Counted from the first letter of the stretch, positions 42,345 to 52,240 are shown. The stretch is DNA of 64,000 nucleotides from JADJOM01 sp963817435 (GCA_963817435.1 CAWFNY010000003.1:496001-560000); one strand, 5' to 3'. Program-made: numbers and translations. The notes: a model not told the origin generated them from the letters alone.

Positions 42345-45068
42345 ATGCTGACTGAACTCCTGAGCGAGATCCGGTTCCGGCTGCGCGCGCTCTTTCGCCG
42401 CGATGCGATGGAGCGGGAGCTCGACGAAGAGCTGCAATTCCACCTTCAGCAGGAAGCCGGGAAGCTCACCCGCGAAGGCGTGCCGCCTGACGAGGCGATG
42501 CGCCGGGCGCGGATCGCCCTGGGCGGCGTGGAGGTGGTCAAGGAGGCGAGTCGCGACAGCCGAGGCATCACCTGGCTCGCGAACGCGGGTCAGGATCTTC
42601 GCTACGCGGTTCGCTCGCTCCGGCGCAATCCGGTCTTTACCGCAGGCGTGATCCTGACACTCGGTCTCGGCATCGGAGTCAACGCCGCGATGTTCGGCAT
42701 CCTGGACCGGCTGCTCTTCCGCACGCCGGCGTACCTGCCGCATCCGGAGCTGGTGCACCGGGTCTATTTCCGGTACCAGAACCGGGGCGAGGAGCGCGTC
42801 ACCTCCTATCTCGGCTATACCCGCTTTCTCGACCTGCGGAACGCCACCAGTTCCTTCTCCGCGCTGGCGGCGTACACCACCCGCGACCTGGCGATCGGGA
42901 CCGGCCGCGACAGCCGGGAGATGCAGGTCGCGACGGTCTCGGCGGCGCTGTTCAGCATCTTCGACGCACAGCCGGCACTGGGCCGGTTCTTCGTGGCCGA
43001 GGAAGACACCGTGCCCGCGGGCGCACCGGTCGCGGTGCTCGGGTACACCTTCTGGCAGACCAACTACGGCGGGCGCGCCGACGTGCTGGGCCAGCGGCTC
43101 CACATCGGCACCGGCGATTTCACGATCGTCGGCGTCGCGCCGCGCAACTTCGCCGGCATCTCGGGAGACGGACCCGGCTCCCGCTCGGGACAGCCCGCCC
43201 TCTTCATCCCCATCACGGCGTACGCCGCGATGAACTGGCCCAACCGCGCGCCCAGCGACTACTACACCCGCTACAGCTGGAACTGGATGGAGATGATCGC
43301 GGAGCGGAAGCCGGGCGTGTCGCTCGAGGCCGCGAACGCCGATCTCTCGCATGCCTATCAGCTGAGCTGGAACGACGAGGCCGCCACCGACCCGAGCCAG
43401 GCGCCGGCTGCGATCGCGAAGCCTTCCGCTGAGGCCGGCCCGATACAGGCGGAACGCGGACCGCTTCGGAGCACCGTCACCAAGGTGGCGACGTGGGTGA
43501 GCGGCGTCGCCTTCATCGTGCTGCTGATCGCCTGCGCCAACGTGGCGAATCTCCTGCTTGCCCGCTCCATTCGGCGGCGCCGGGAGATCGCGGTGCGACT
43601 CGCACTTGGGGTCAGCCGTCGCCGGCTGATGCTGCAGCTCCTGACCGAGAGTCTGCTGCTCGCGGGCGCGGGCGGCGTGGCCGGCGTGCTGTTCTCCTCA
43701 TGGAGCAGCTCGGTCCTGAGTGGACTTTTTCTCTCGGGTGCCGCCGGCGCTACGTCACTCAGCGATCCGCGCACGCTCGCCTTTGCGCTGGCCGCAGCGG
43801 TGCTCGCCGGCGGGCTCACCGGGCTCGCGCCGATACTGCAGACGCAACGGCCCGACCTCGCCAACGAGCTGAAGGCGGGGATCCGCGACGGCGGCCAGCG
43901 CCGCTCCCGGCTCCGCACCTCGCTGCTGCTGCTCCAGGCGACGCTGTCGGTGGTCCTGCTCGTCGGCGCCGGACTGTTCGTGCGGAGTCTCCACAATGTG
44001 CAGGCGACCCGGCTCGGCTTCGATGTCGATCCGGTGCTCTACATCAATCTCAACATGCGGGGCGTGAAGCTCGGCAATGCCGAACACGCCGCGCTGCGCC
44101 AACGCCTCGCGGAAGCGGCACGCACGCTGCCCGGTGTCGAGAGCGCCGCGCTCGGACTCACCGTGCCCTTCTGGGATACCTGGAGCGACAACCTCTTCGT
44201 CGCCGGCATCGACTCGGTCGAGCGCCTCGGAAGCTTCACACTGCAGGCCGGATCGCCGGAATACTTCCCGACCCTCGGTACGCGGATCCTCGCGGGGCGG
44301 GGGATCACCGTCGAGGACGCGACGAACGCCCCGAAAGTGGCGGTCGTGGACCAGGCGATGGCGCGGCTGCTCTGGCCTGGTCAGAATGCGCTGGGACAGT
44401 GCATGCGGGTTGGCGCCGACACGATGCCGTGCACCACGGTCGTCGGCATCTCGGAAGATGCGAAGCAGGAGAGCCTGCGCTCTTCGGCAGGCGGGCACTA
44501 CTACCTGCCGATCACCCAGTACCATCCTGAGGACGCGACGATCTTCGTGCGGATGAAGCGTGCTGCGGCCGGCCAACAGGAGAACATCCGGCGCCAGTTG
44601 CAGCCGCTCATGCCTGGCGATGCGTATCTCACGGCCACCCCGCTCGAGGAGATCGTCGGCGAGCAGACCCAGTCGTGGCGCTTCGGGGCCACGATGTTCC
44701 TGGCCTTCGGAGGGCTGGCGCTGGTGCTGGCCGCGATCGGTCTCTACAGCGTGATCGCCTACGACGTGGCTCAGCGGACCCACGAACTCGGTGTGCGGAT
44801 CGCGCTCGGTGCCCGTCTCGGGGACGTGGTGCGGATGGTGGTGCGGGATGGATTGCGCATCGCGCTCACCGGAGTGGTGATCGGCGGGATCATCGCCCTC
44901 TGGGCCGGCCGCTGGATCGCGCCGCTGCTGTTCGATCAGTCCCCGCGCGACCCGCTGATCTTCGGGGCCGTCACCGCGGTGCTCATCGGGGTGGCCGTGC
45001 TGGCGAGCGCGCTCCCGGCTCTCCGGGCGGCACGGGTGAATCCCAGCGTGGCGCTCAGGGCGGAGTAG
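42345..45068 (+). CDS. ADOP-type ABC transporter permease (MacB/FtsX fold)
   Basis: A 907-residue permease of the acidobacterial duplicated orphan permease family. The N-terminal cap (ELLSEIRFRLRALFRRDAMERELDEELQFHLQQEAGKLTREG) is typical. It is followed by a MacB periplasmic core and FtsX domain (DLRYAVRSLRRNPVFTAGVILTLGLGIGVNAAMFG). A second half repeats the layout and ends with RTHELGVRIALGARLGDVVRMVVRDGLRIALTGVVIGG. No ATPase gene is adjacent, as usual for ADOP. Likely role: export or envelope mechanotransmission; substrate unknown. Confidence 0.92.
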   Translation: MLTELLSEIRFRLRALFRRDAMERELDEELQFHLQQEAGKLTREGVPPDEAMRRARIALGGVEVVKEASRDSRGITWLANAGQDLRYAVRSLRRNPVFTAGVILTLGLGIGVNAAMFGILDRLLFRTPAYLPHPELVHRVYFRYQNRGEERVTSYLGYTRFLDLRNATSSFSALAAYTTRDLAIGTGRDSREMQVATVSAALFSIFDAQPALGRFFVAEEDTVPAGAPVAVLGYTFWQTNYGGRADVLGQRLHIGTGDFTIVGVAPRNFAGISGDGPGSRSGQPALFIPITAYAAMNWPNRAPSDYYTRYSWNWMEMIAERKPGVSLEAANADLSHAYQLSWNDEAATDPSQAPAAIAKPSAEAGPIQAERGPLRSTVTKVATWVSGVAFIVLLIACANVANLLLARSIRRRREIAVRLALGVSRRRLMLQLLTESLLLAGAGGVAGVLFSSWSSSVLSGLFLSGAAGATSLSDPRTLAFALAAAVLAGGLTGLAPILQTQRPDLANELKAGIRDGGQRRSRLRTSLLLLQATLSVVLLVGAGLFVRSLHNVQATRLGFDVDPVLYINLNMRGVKLGNAEHAALRQRLAEAARTLPGVESAALGLTVPFWDTWSDNLFVAGIDSVERLGSFTLQAGSPEYFPTLGTRILAGRGITVEDATNAPKVAVVDQAMARLLWPGQNALGQCMRVGADTMPCTTVVGISEDAKQESLRSSAGGHYYLPITQYHPEDATIFVRMKRAAAGQQENIRRQLQPLMPGDAYLTATPLEEIVGEQTQSWRFGATMFLAFGGLALVLAAIGLYSVIAYDVAQRTHELGVRIALGARLGDVVRMVVRDGLRIALTGVVIGGIIALWAGRWIAPLLFDQSPRDPLIFGAVTAVLIGVAVLASALPALRAARVNPSVALRAE

Positions 45069-45106
45069 CCGGCGGCGGGGATCTGGTCTGTCTCCCCTCG
45101 GAGGCC

Positions 45107-45143
45107 TATACTCCTCCGACCATCCTCGCCGGGGCCGTCCCTG
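45107..45143 (+). promoter_or_regulatory. Putative promoter and leader of kinase 2
   Basis: TATACT (45107-45112) resembles a -10 box, with TGGTCT 17 bases upstream. The leader ends GCCGGGGCCGTCC before CTG 45141. The GGGG run, about seven bases before CTG, could serve as a Shine-Dalgarno sequence and is conserved in kinase 1. Confidence 0.45.
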
Positions 45144-48100
45144 TCCAATTCGTTCGACCGACTCAAGGCCGCACTCGCCGACCGGTACGACCTCGAACGC
45201 GAGGTCGGTGCCGGCGGTATGGCCACCGTCTATCTCGCCGAGGACCTGAAGCACCAGCGCAAGGTGGCGGTGAAGGTGCTGCGCCCCGAGCTGGCTGCCT
45301 CACTCGGCCCCGACCGCTTCCTGCGCGAGATCAAGATCGCGGCCCAGCTGCAGCATCCCCACATCCTGCCGCTGCTGGATTCGGGTGAGAGCGACGGATT
45401 CCTCTATTACGTGATGCCCTTCATCCAGGGCGAATCGCTCCGGGACCGCCTGACGACCAAGGGCGAGCTGCCGGTCGCCGAGGCAACCCGACTCCTGCGG
45501 GACGTCGCCGACGCGCTGTCCTATGCGCACGGCCGCGGCGTCGTCCACCGCGATATCAAGCCCGACAACATCATGCTCTCCGGCCGCCACGCGCTGGTGA
45601 TGGATTTCGGCGTGGCCAAGGCCGTCAGCGAGGCGACCGGCAGGAACAGCCTCACCTCCGTGGGCATCGCGCTCGGCACGCCCACCTACATGTCGCCGGA
45701 GCAGGCGGCCGCCGATCCCCACGTCGACCACCGGGCCGACATCTACGCCCTCGGTGCGATGGGCTACGAACTCCTCAGCGGCAAGCCCCCCTTCACGGGC
45801 ATGACGCCGCAGCAGGTGCTGGCCTCACACGTCACGGAGGCGCCGAAGCCGGTGACCGAGTTGCGGGCCGCCTGCCCGCCCGCGCTCGCCGAGACGATCA
45901 TGCGCTGCCTCGCCAAGCGGCCCGCTGACCGGTGGCAGAGTGCGGAGGAAGTGGTGGAGCGGCTGGAAGTGCTGGGGACGCCGAGCGGCGGCGTGACACC
46001 CACCCAGACCCAGCCCACCACCGCCATGCCGGTGTCCGATCCCTGGTACGGGCATCCCTTCCGCGTCGGCGGGCTCTTTCTCCTCGCCTCGGCGGCGATT
46101 CTCGGCGCAGTCTACTTCCTCACCATCCAGCTCGGCCTGCCTGACTGGGTGCCGCTGGCCGCGCTGGCGCTGCTCGCCATCGGCCTGCCCATCATGGTGG
46201 TCACGGGGCTCATCGAACGGCGCCGGGCCGCGGTCAAGGCGACCGGAATGTGGTCGGCCAGCGGCGAGACGGGCATGCAGCGGATGCTCACCTGGAAGAA
46301 GGCGACCCGTGGTGGTTACCTGGCGTTCGGTGGACTGGCCGCGGCCGCGGTGATCTACACCGCGATGCGACTGCTCGGCATCGGGCCGGTGGGTACCCTG
46401 GTGGCGAGCGGCAAGCTCGCGGCGAAGGACAAGCTGCTGGTCGCCGACTTCGTCAACAAGGCTGCCGACACCACGCTGGGCAGCTCGCTGACCGAGGCGT
46501 TCCGCATCGATCTGGCGCAGTCACCATTGATCTCCGTGCTGGGTACCAATGCCGTGAGCGCGGCGCTCAGCAGGATGAATCACGACCCCGCCAGGCCGCT
46601 CGACGCGGCCACCGCCCAGGAGCTGGCGGTGCGTGAAGGGGTCAAGGCGATTGCGCTCGGGGAGATCAGCCCGGTCGGGAAGGGCTATGTCATCTCGGCC
46701 CGGGTGCTCTCGGCCACGGACGGGAGCGAACTGGTGGTGCTCCGGGAGACCGCCGACGATGACTCCCAGATCCTCAAGGCCATCGACCGGCTCTCCAAGG
46801 CGGTCCGGGAGCGGATCGGGGAATCGCTGCGGAGCATCCGGTCCAACGATCCGCTCGAGCAGGTCACCACCGGCTCCCTCGAGGCACTCCGACTGTATAC
46901 CGAGGGCGTCCGGGCGACCAGCTCGGCCGACAATGACCGCGCGATCGCGTTGCTGAGACAGGCGGTGTCGATCGACACCAGCTTTGCGATGGCCTGGCGC
47001 AAGCTGGCGGTGGCGCTCAGCAACTCCGGTGGGAGCGGCGCCAGCGCGTTCGATGCCGCCACCAGGGCGTACACCCACCGCGACCGGCTCCCGGAACGGG
47101 AGCGCTACCAGACGACGGCGTTCTACTTCTGGAAGGTGGAAAACGATCGCGACAAGGCGATCGCGGCGTACCGCTCGGTGCTCGGCATCGATCCGGAGGA
47201 TCTCACCGCATTGGTGAATCTCGCCGGGATCTTGAACGACGGGCGTCAGTTCGCCGCGGCGGAGACCCTCGCGGTGCAGGCGGTCCGCGTGAATCCGCAG
47301 ACGGTGGCCGCCTACGATGTCCTGATGAACTCGCAGCTCGGCCAGGGGAAGGTGAGCGAAGCCCGTGCGACGCTCGGACGGTTCGCCGCCGCCATGCCCA
47401 GCAGTCCAGCCCTGGACTATTATCGCACGGGATTCCAGGTCGCGACGGGATCCTTCGACAGCGCCGCCATCATCATGCGCGCCACCCAGCAGCAGAAGTC
47501 CGACCTGAGCTTTCAGGCAGGTCGTGCGTTCACGCTCGGCAGCCTGGACCGGCTTCGCGGCCGGATGGCCAGCGCCGAACAGCACTTCCATGAGGCCGCC
47601 GCGCTCTCCGAACAGCGGGAGCTCCCGGGACAGGCGCTCGACGCCGCAGGAGCGATCGCCGGGAATCAGGCCATGTTCCTCCGCGATCCTGCCCTCGCCG
47701 TGAAGACCCTCGACTCGGCCTTGCGGCGCCACCCCCTCGCCTCGATCCCCGTGATCGATCGGCCCTATGTCACGCTGGCGATCGCCTACGCCATCGCCGG
47801 AGAGCCCGCCACTGCGAAGCGGTTCATCGGCGAGTACGACGCCAATACCCCGGAGGTGATCCGCAAGCGGTCGAACGGCCGGAACTGGGCTGAGGGCTAC
47901 CTCGCGCTCGCGGAGAACCGGGCGCAGGACGCCGTCGCCGCGTTTCAGCGCGCGCGGGACCAGGGGACGTGCAGCAACTGCGCCTTCTTCGAGCTGGGCC
48001 AGAGCTACGAGCTGGCGAAGCAGACCGACTCGGCGCTCGCCTTCTACACCCGGTCGATCGAGACCCCCCACGACGCGAACAGCCTGGATGACCGTTCCTG

Positions 48101-48281
48101 GAACGACGCCCGAAGCTACCGCCGGCTGGGCGAGCTGTACGAGGAGAAGGGGGATCGCGAGAAGGCCCTCACCTACTACGGCAAGCTGGTCGATCTCTGG
48201 AAGGACGCCGACGCCGTGCTGCAGCCGCAGGTCAAGGAAGTGAAGGACCGGATGGCCAAGCTGGCGGGCGAGGGGAAGTAG
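45141..48281 (+). CDS. Serine/threonine protein kinase with transmembrane and TPR domains (kinase 2)
   Basis: A 1046-residue kinase if started at CTG 45141 (LSNSFDRLKAALADRY), the position matching Met in homologues. The first usable ATG in frame (45219) would delete the N-lobe start. Kinase motifs: GAGGMATV, VAVKVL, HRDIKPDN, MDFGVAK, GTPTYMSPEQ. Linker GTPSGGVTPTQTQP, then membrane segments (GLFLLASAAILGAVYFLTIQLGLPDWVPLAALALLAIGLPIMVVTG and GYLAFGGLAAAAVIYTAMRLLGIG), then KLLVADFVNKAADTTLGSSLTEAFRIDLAQS and TPR repeats. The kinase half is nearly identical to kinase 1; the TPR half has diverged. Confidence 0.9.
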   Translation: MSNSFDRLKAALADRYDLEREVGAGGMATVYLAEDLKHQRKVAVKVLRPELAASLGPDRFLREIKIAAQLQHPHILPLLDSGESDGFLYYVMPFIQGESLRDRLTTKGELPVAEATRLLRDVADALSYAHGRGVVHRDIKPDNIMLSGRHALVMDFGVAKAVSEATGRNSLTSVGIALGTPTYMSPEQAAADPHVDHRADIYALGAMGYELLSGKPPFTGMTPQQVLASHVTEAPKPVTELRAACPPALAETIMRCLAKRPADRWQSAEEVVERLEVLGTPSGGVTPTQTQPTTAMPVSDPWYGHPFRVGGLFLLASAAILGAVYFLTIQLGLPDWVPLAALALLAIGLPIMVVTGLIERRRAAVKATGMWSASGETGMQRMLTWKKATRGGYLAFGGLAAAAVIYTAMRLLGIGPVGTLVASGKLAAKDKLLVADFVNKAADTTLGSSLTEAFRIDLAQSPLISVLGTNAVSAALSRMNHDPARPLDAATAQELAVREGVKAIALGEISPVGKGYVISARVLSATDGSELVVLRETADDDSQILKAIDRLSKAVRERIGESLRSIRSNDPLEQVTTGSLEALRLYTEGVRATSSADNDRAIALLRQAVSIDTSFAMAWRKLAVALSNSGGSGASAFDAATRAYTHRDRLPERERYQTTAFYFWKVENDRDKAIAAYRSVLGIDPEDLTALVNLAGILNDGRQFAAAETLAVQAVRVNPQTVAAYDVLMNSQLGQGKVSEARATLGRFAAAMPSSPALDYYRTGFQVATGSFDSAAIIMRATQQQKSDLSFQAGRAFTLGSLDRLRGRMASAEQHFHEAAALSEQRELPGQALDAAGAIAGNQAMFLRDPALAVKTLDSALRRHPLASIPVIDRPYVTLAIAYAIAGEPATAKRFIGEYDANTPEVIRKRSNGRNWAEGYLALAENRAQDAVAAFQRARDQGTCSNCAFFELGQSYELAKQTDSALAFYTRSIETPHDANSLDDRSWNDARSYRRLGELYEEKGDREKALTYYGKLVDLWKDADAVLQPQVKEVKDRMAKLAGEGK

Positions 48282-48310
48282 GGCCGCGCGCCCCTCCGGC
48301 CCGATTCTTG

Positions 48311-48348
48311 TAGATTGCCCGGATCTCTCCACACCCATTGGGGCAATC
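48311..48348 (+). promoter_or_regulatory. galE promoter -10 and leader inverted repeat
   Basis: TAGATT (48311-48316) is a likely -10 box. GATTGCCC (48313-48320) and GGGCAATC (48341-48348) form an inverted repeat that spans the leader and the ribosome-binding site immediately before ATG 48351. It could fold in the mRNA and affect translation, or be a protein site. Confidence 0.4.
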
Positions 48349-48350
48349 GG

Positions 48351-49367
48351 ATGCGCATTCTGGTCACCGGCGGGGCCGGATTCATCGGCAGCCACACCAC
48401 GGTCGAACTCCTGAAGGCCGGCCACGACGTCGTGGTGGTCGACAACTTCAGCAACAGCAAGCCCGAGGCCCTTCGGCGGACGGAGGAACTCGGCGGACGG
48501 CCGTTCGCGTTCCACCAGGTGGACCTGCTCGATGCGCCCGCGCTCGATGCCGTCTTCCGCCGCCACCCCGTCGACGCCGTCATCCACTTCGCCGCCTTCA
48601 AGGCCGTGGGCGAGTCGGTCGCCCTGCCGCTCAAGTACTACCACAACAACATCACCGGCACGCTGATCCTCTGCGAGACGATGCTCGCGCACAAGGTGAA
48701 GACGATGGTCTTCAGCTCGTCCGCGACGGTCTACGGCGAGCCCGCATCGGTGCCGGTCTTCGAAAACTTCCCGCTCTCGGCGACCAATCCGTACGGCCAT
48801 TCGAAGCTGATGATGGAGCAGATCTTCCGCGATCTCTACCGGGCGGACCCGTCGTGGAACATCGCGCTGCTCCGGTACTTCAATCCGGTGGGCGCGCACG
48901 AGAGCGGCCGGATCGGCGAGGATCCCAACGGGATACCGAACAATCTCTTTCCGTACATCACCCAGGTGGCGGTCGGCAAGCTGCCGAAGCTCCGGATCTA
49001 TGGGGGAGACTATCCGACGCCCGATGGCACCGGGGTCCGCGACTTCATCCACGTGGTGGATCTGGCGGTCGGTCACCTCAAGGCGCTGGAGAAGCTCAAG
49101 GGGCGGACCGGTTGCACGGCCTACAACCTGGGGACGGGTCAGGGGAACAGCGTGCTCGAGGCGGTGAAGGCGTTCGAGCGAGCAAGCGGCCGGAAGATTC
49201 CCTATGATATCGTCGAGCGGCGCCCCGGCGACGCGGCGAGCTGCTACTGCAACCCGTCCCTCGCCGAGCGGGAGCTGGGATGGAAAGCGGTCCGCGACCT
49301 CGACGCGATGTGTCGTGATGCGTGGCGGTGGCAGAGCCAGAATCCGGACGGCTTCCCCGCATCGTAG
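48351..49367 (+). CDS. galE: UDP-glucose 4-epimerase
   Basis: A 338-residue extended short-chain dehydrogenase. NAD motif GGAGFIGS; catalytic Ser/Tyr/Lys in FSSSATVYGEPA and NPYGHSKLMMEQI; substrate blocks LLRYFNPVGAHESGRIGEDPNGIPNNLFPYITQVAVGKL and GGDYPTPDGTGVRDFIHVVDLA. These are diagnostic for GalE, which interconverts UDP-glucose and UDP-galactose for glycan synthesis. ATG 48351 follows the leader inverted repeat; the frame opens at 48315. Confidence 0.95.
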   Translation: MRILVTGGAGFIGSHTTVELLKAGHDVVVVDNFSNSKPEALRRTEELGGRPFAFHQVDLLDAPALDAVFRRHPVDAVIHFAAFKAVGESVALPLKYYHNNITGTLILCETMLAHKVKTMVFSSSATVYGEPASVPVFENFPLSATNPYGHSKLMMEQIFRDLYRADPSWNIALLRYFNPVGAHESGRIGEDPNGIPNNLFPYITQVAVGKLPKLRIYGGDYPTPDGTGVRDFIHVVDLAVGHLKALEKLKGRTGCTAYNLGTGQGNSVLEAVKAFERASGRKIPYDIVERRPGDAASCYCNPSLAERELGWKAVRDLDAMCRDAWRWQSQNPDGFPAS

Positions 49368-49456
49368 GCCGACCCTCCGTGGTCGGCCGCCTTGCGGGTG
49401 CGTCTGATGGGCCGTAACCTAGCCGCCTCCATCTCCACTCACGGGGCGGCTTCTTC

Positions 49457-51262
49457 ATGGCGTACGGTCTTCCGCGCGGGTCCCGTCTCGCCTCCTTCCT
49501 GCTGATCGCCTTCCTGAGCTCCTGCTCGGGTGAGCCGCGGGCCGGCACCTTCGTCAGCATGATCGACAATCAGTTCAATGCCGCGGTCACCCGGGTGCCG
49601 GTCGGGGCGCGCGTCATCTTCATGAACGTCGGGGCGAATCCGCACAACGCCGTCGCCACCGACTCCTCCTGGACAACCGCCTTCGAGATCAAGGCGGGAA
49701 CCGAAGAGACCGTCGTTTTCGACCAGGCAGGGGTGTTCAGGTACTACTGCACCTTCCATGGCACCCGGGACGGCCAGGGAATGGCCGGCGTCATCGTGGT
49801 GGGCGACGTTGCCTACAGCCCGAGCCCGAAGGGGATCGTGGCTCCGGTGGCGACCGCCACCGGCGTCACCCGCCACGTGCCGAAAGACTATCCGACCATT
49901 CAGGCCGCCGTCGACGCCGCCGATCCGGGTGACCTCGTGCTGGTCGAGCCCGGCGTCTACAAGGAAGAGGTCACGGTCACCACGCCGTCGCTGGTGATCC
50001 GCGGGACCGACCGCAACGCGGTCATCATCGATGGAGAGTTTGTCCGTGGCAACGGCATCCAGGTGCTGGCCGACGCTGTCGCCATCGAGAACATGACGGC
50101 GCGGAACGCGCGCCTCAACGGCTTCTACTGGAGCAGCCTCACCGGCTTCCGCGGCTCCTGGCTCACCGCCTACAACAACGGCGACTACGGGATCTACGCC
50201 TTCGGTGCCTATGACGGCGTCTTCGAGGATTCGTACGCCTCCGGATCGCCTGACTCGGGGTTCTACGTGGGGCAGTGCTATCCCTGCCGCATCGTCATCC
50301 GCCGGGTGATCGCGGAGCGCAACGCGCTGGGCTACTCGGGCACCAACTCCGGCGGGGACATGTACGTGGTGAGCAGCATCTTCCGGGGGAACCGCTCCGG
50401 GCTGGTGCCGGCCTCGCTCGATATCGAGCTGCAGGCGCCCGAGCGGGAGACGGTGATCGCCGCGAACCTGGTGGCTCACAATGGCAATGAGGACGCTCCG
50501 GCCTGGGCGCTGCCCGGCATCACGACGGGAATCGGCATCCTCATCGCGGGCGGGCTCCGGAACATCGTGGAGCGCAACGTCGTCGTCGACCAGACTCAGT
50601 ACGGCATCCTGGTGACGCCGATGCTCGACAAGAACTTCTACCCCGCCCGCGACAACATCATCCGCAACAACACCGTGCTCCGCTCCGGCCGGGCGGACCT
50701 GGCCGTCTCCGGGCCGGGGAGCCGCGGCAACTGCTTCAGCGGAAACACCACCAACAGCAGCGCGCCCTTCGTGCTCGGCGCGCTGGCGCGCTGCGCCGGA
50801 TTCGGGCTGCCGGTCGACTACGACGTGCTGGGATTCACGGCGCTGGTGCTGGTGCGCGGAACGCTGATCCAGTCGGCAACCTTCCCCGACTGGAAGACCC
50901 AGCCGGTGCCGCCGCCCCAGCCCTCGATGCCCGATCCGCTCACGGCGCCGGTGCGGCCGGCGCTGCACGTCTTCGACAGCCTGCACTTCGAGCTGCGCGA
51001 GGCCAGGCTGCCGGAGGAGGCGAAGTCGGTGCTCACCGCCGCGGGATCGGCGCAGCCGGGGCTCCACATGTGGCTGATGAACAACGCCACCTTCCTGCTG
51101 CCGCCGCTGCTGCTGGTGTGGTGGCTCTGGCTTCTCGTCAGGCGGCGGCCGGATGGTGCGCCGAGCCGCTGGGGCCGGCTGGCGCTCTCGGTCGCCGGGG
51201 GCGTTCTCGTCTATCTCGCCGTCCTCGGGGCGGTCGCCTATCACTTCGGGAAGGAGTTCTAG
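49457..51262 (+). CDS. Cupredoxin / right-handed beta-helix (NosD-like) lipoprotein
   Basis: A 601-residue surface protein. Signal with lipobox LSSC (Cys23). Residues 30-117 form a type 1 copper cupredoxin with ligands His63, Cys98, His101 and Met109 (NPHNAV, YYCTFHGTRDGQGM). Residues about 137-480 are a NosD/parallel beta-helix domain (DYPTIQAAVDAADPGDLVLVEPGVYKEEVTV...). Two C-terminal membrane segments follow (FLLPPLLLVWWLWLLV and LALSVAGGVLVYLAVLGAVAY). The copper oxidase gene starts two bases after its stop. The pair may handle electron transfer or copper loading at the envelope; substrate unknown. Confidence 0.85.
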   Translation: MAYGLPRGSRLASFLLIAFLSSCSGEPRAGTFVSMIDNQFNAAVTRVPVGARVIFMNVGANPHNAVATDSSWTTAFEIKAGTEETVVFDQAGVFRYYCTFHGTRDGQGMAGVIVVGDVAYSPSPKGIVAPVATATGVTRHVPKDYPTIQAAVDAADPGDLVLVEPGVYKEEVTVTTPSLVIRGTDRNAVIIDGEFVRGNGIQVLADAVAIENMTARNARLNGFYWSSLTGFRGSWLTAYNNGDYGIYAFGAYDGVFEDSYASGSPDSGFYVGQCYPCRIVIRRVIAERNALGYSGTNSGGDMYVVSSIFRGNRSGLVPASLDIELQAPERETVIAANLVAHNGNEDAPAWALPGITTGIGILIAGGLRNIVERNVVVDQTQYGILVTPMLDKNFYPARDNIIRNNTVLRSGRADLAVSGPGSRGNCFSGNTTNSSAPFVLGALARCAGFGLPVDYDVLGFTALVLVRGTLIQSATFPDWKTQPVPPPQPSMPDPLTAPVRPALHVFDSLHFELREARLPEEAKSVLTAAGSAQPGLHMWLMNNATFLLPPLLLVWWLWLLVRRRPDGAPSRWGRLALSVAGGVLVYLAVLGAVAYHFGKEF

Positions 51263-51264
51263 GG

Positions 51265-52240
51265 GTGAGGCTGTCGCGCCGCGACCTGCTGTTCCTGGCG
51301 CTCGGAGCGGCCGGCGGTGCGGGGGCGACCTGGCTCGCGCGGTACCGTCCGCGGCGCTTCCGCCCGACGCTCGACCCCGCCTCGCCCCGGATCCTGCAGG
51401 ACAGCGCCTACGGCGCGATGACCGCGCCGCCCGATGAACTCGGCGCGACGTCGCTCGACGACCGCACCATTCCGCCACCGCGCGCCCGCGGGCGGCAGAC
51501 GATCGACCTGACAGTGGAGGAGGTGCAGGTCGCCGTCGGACGCGGGCGTGCGATGCCCGCCTGGACCTACAATGGCCGGATCCCCGGCCCGGTCATCCGT
51601 GCCACCGAGGGCGATGCACTGCTCCTCCGCGTCAGGAATCTCGGCGCGCGCCCGCACAACATGCATTTCCATGGCGCGCACGCCCTCCGCTCCGATGGCT
51701 GGGAACCGGTGCCGCCGGGAGGGCAGGTGGAGTACCGCTTCCGCGCCGGCCCGATGGGGCTGCATCCATATCACTGCGACATGACGCCAGCGCCCGAGCA
51801 TATCTCGCACGGACTGTACGGCGCGTTCATCGTGGATCCGCCGGGTGGCCGGCCACCCGCCCACGAGCTGGTGCTCGTCGCGGGCGGGTTCGATACCGAC
51901 GGCGATGGGCGGAGCGATCTCTTCGGCTGGAACGGGGCACCCGGCTATCTACATGAAGTACCCGATCAAGGTGCGCGCGGGAGCGTTGGTGCGGGTCTAC
52001 CTGGTGAACATGGTGGGCGACGAGCCGCAGCTCTCGTTTCACCTGCACGCGCAGACCTTCGATCTCTACCGGAGCGGCACCAGCCTCAGGCCCGATGAAA
52101 AGACGGATGTGGTGACGCTGGCCCAGGCGGAACGCGCCATCCTGGAATTCCGGCTCCCCGACCGCGGACGCTACATGTTCCATCCCCATCAGGCGCGGAT
52201 GGCGGAACGCGGAGCGATGGGGTGGTTCGCCGCAACGTAG
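51265..52240 (+). pseudogene. Two-domain multicopper oxidase, Tat-exported, apparent +1 frameshift
   Basis: GTG 51265 follows GGAG at 51253-51256. The N-terminus LSRRDLLFLALG is a Tat signal. Domain 1 has copper ligands in RPHNMHFHGAH (His131, 134, 136) and HPYHCDMTPAPEHISHGLYGAF (His170, Cys171, His179). The frame then breaks: after NGAPGY the protein continues in the next frame as YMKYPIKVRAGALVRVYLVNMV, with domain 2 FHLHAQTF and MFHPHQARMAERGAMGWF to 52240. Removing one base near 51949 restores one frame. The usual HCH of domain 2 is HPH. A two-domain laccase or NirK-like enzyme is likely. Either a real pseudogene or a sequence error. Confidence 0.75.
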
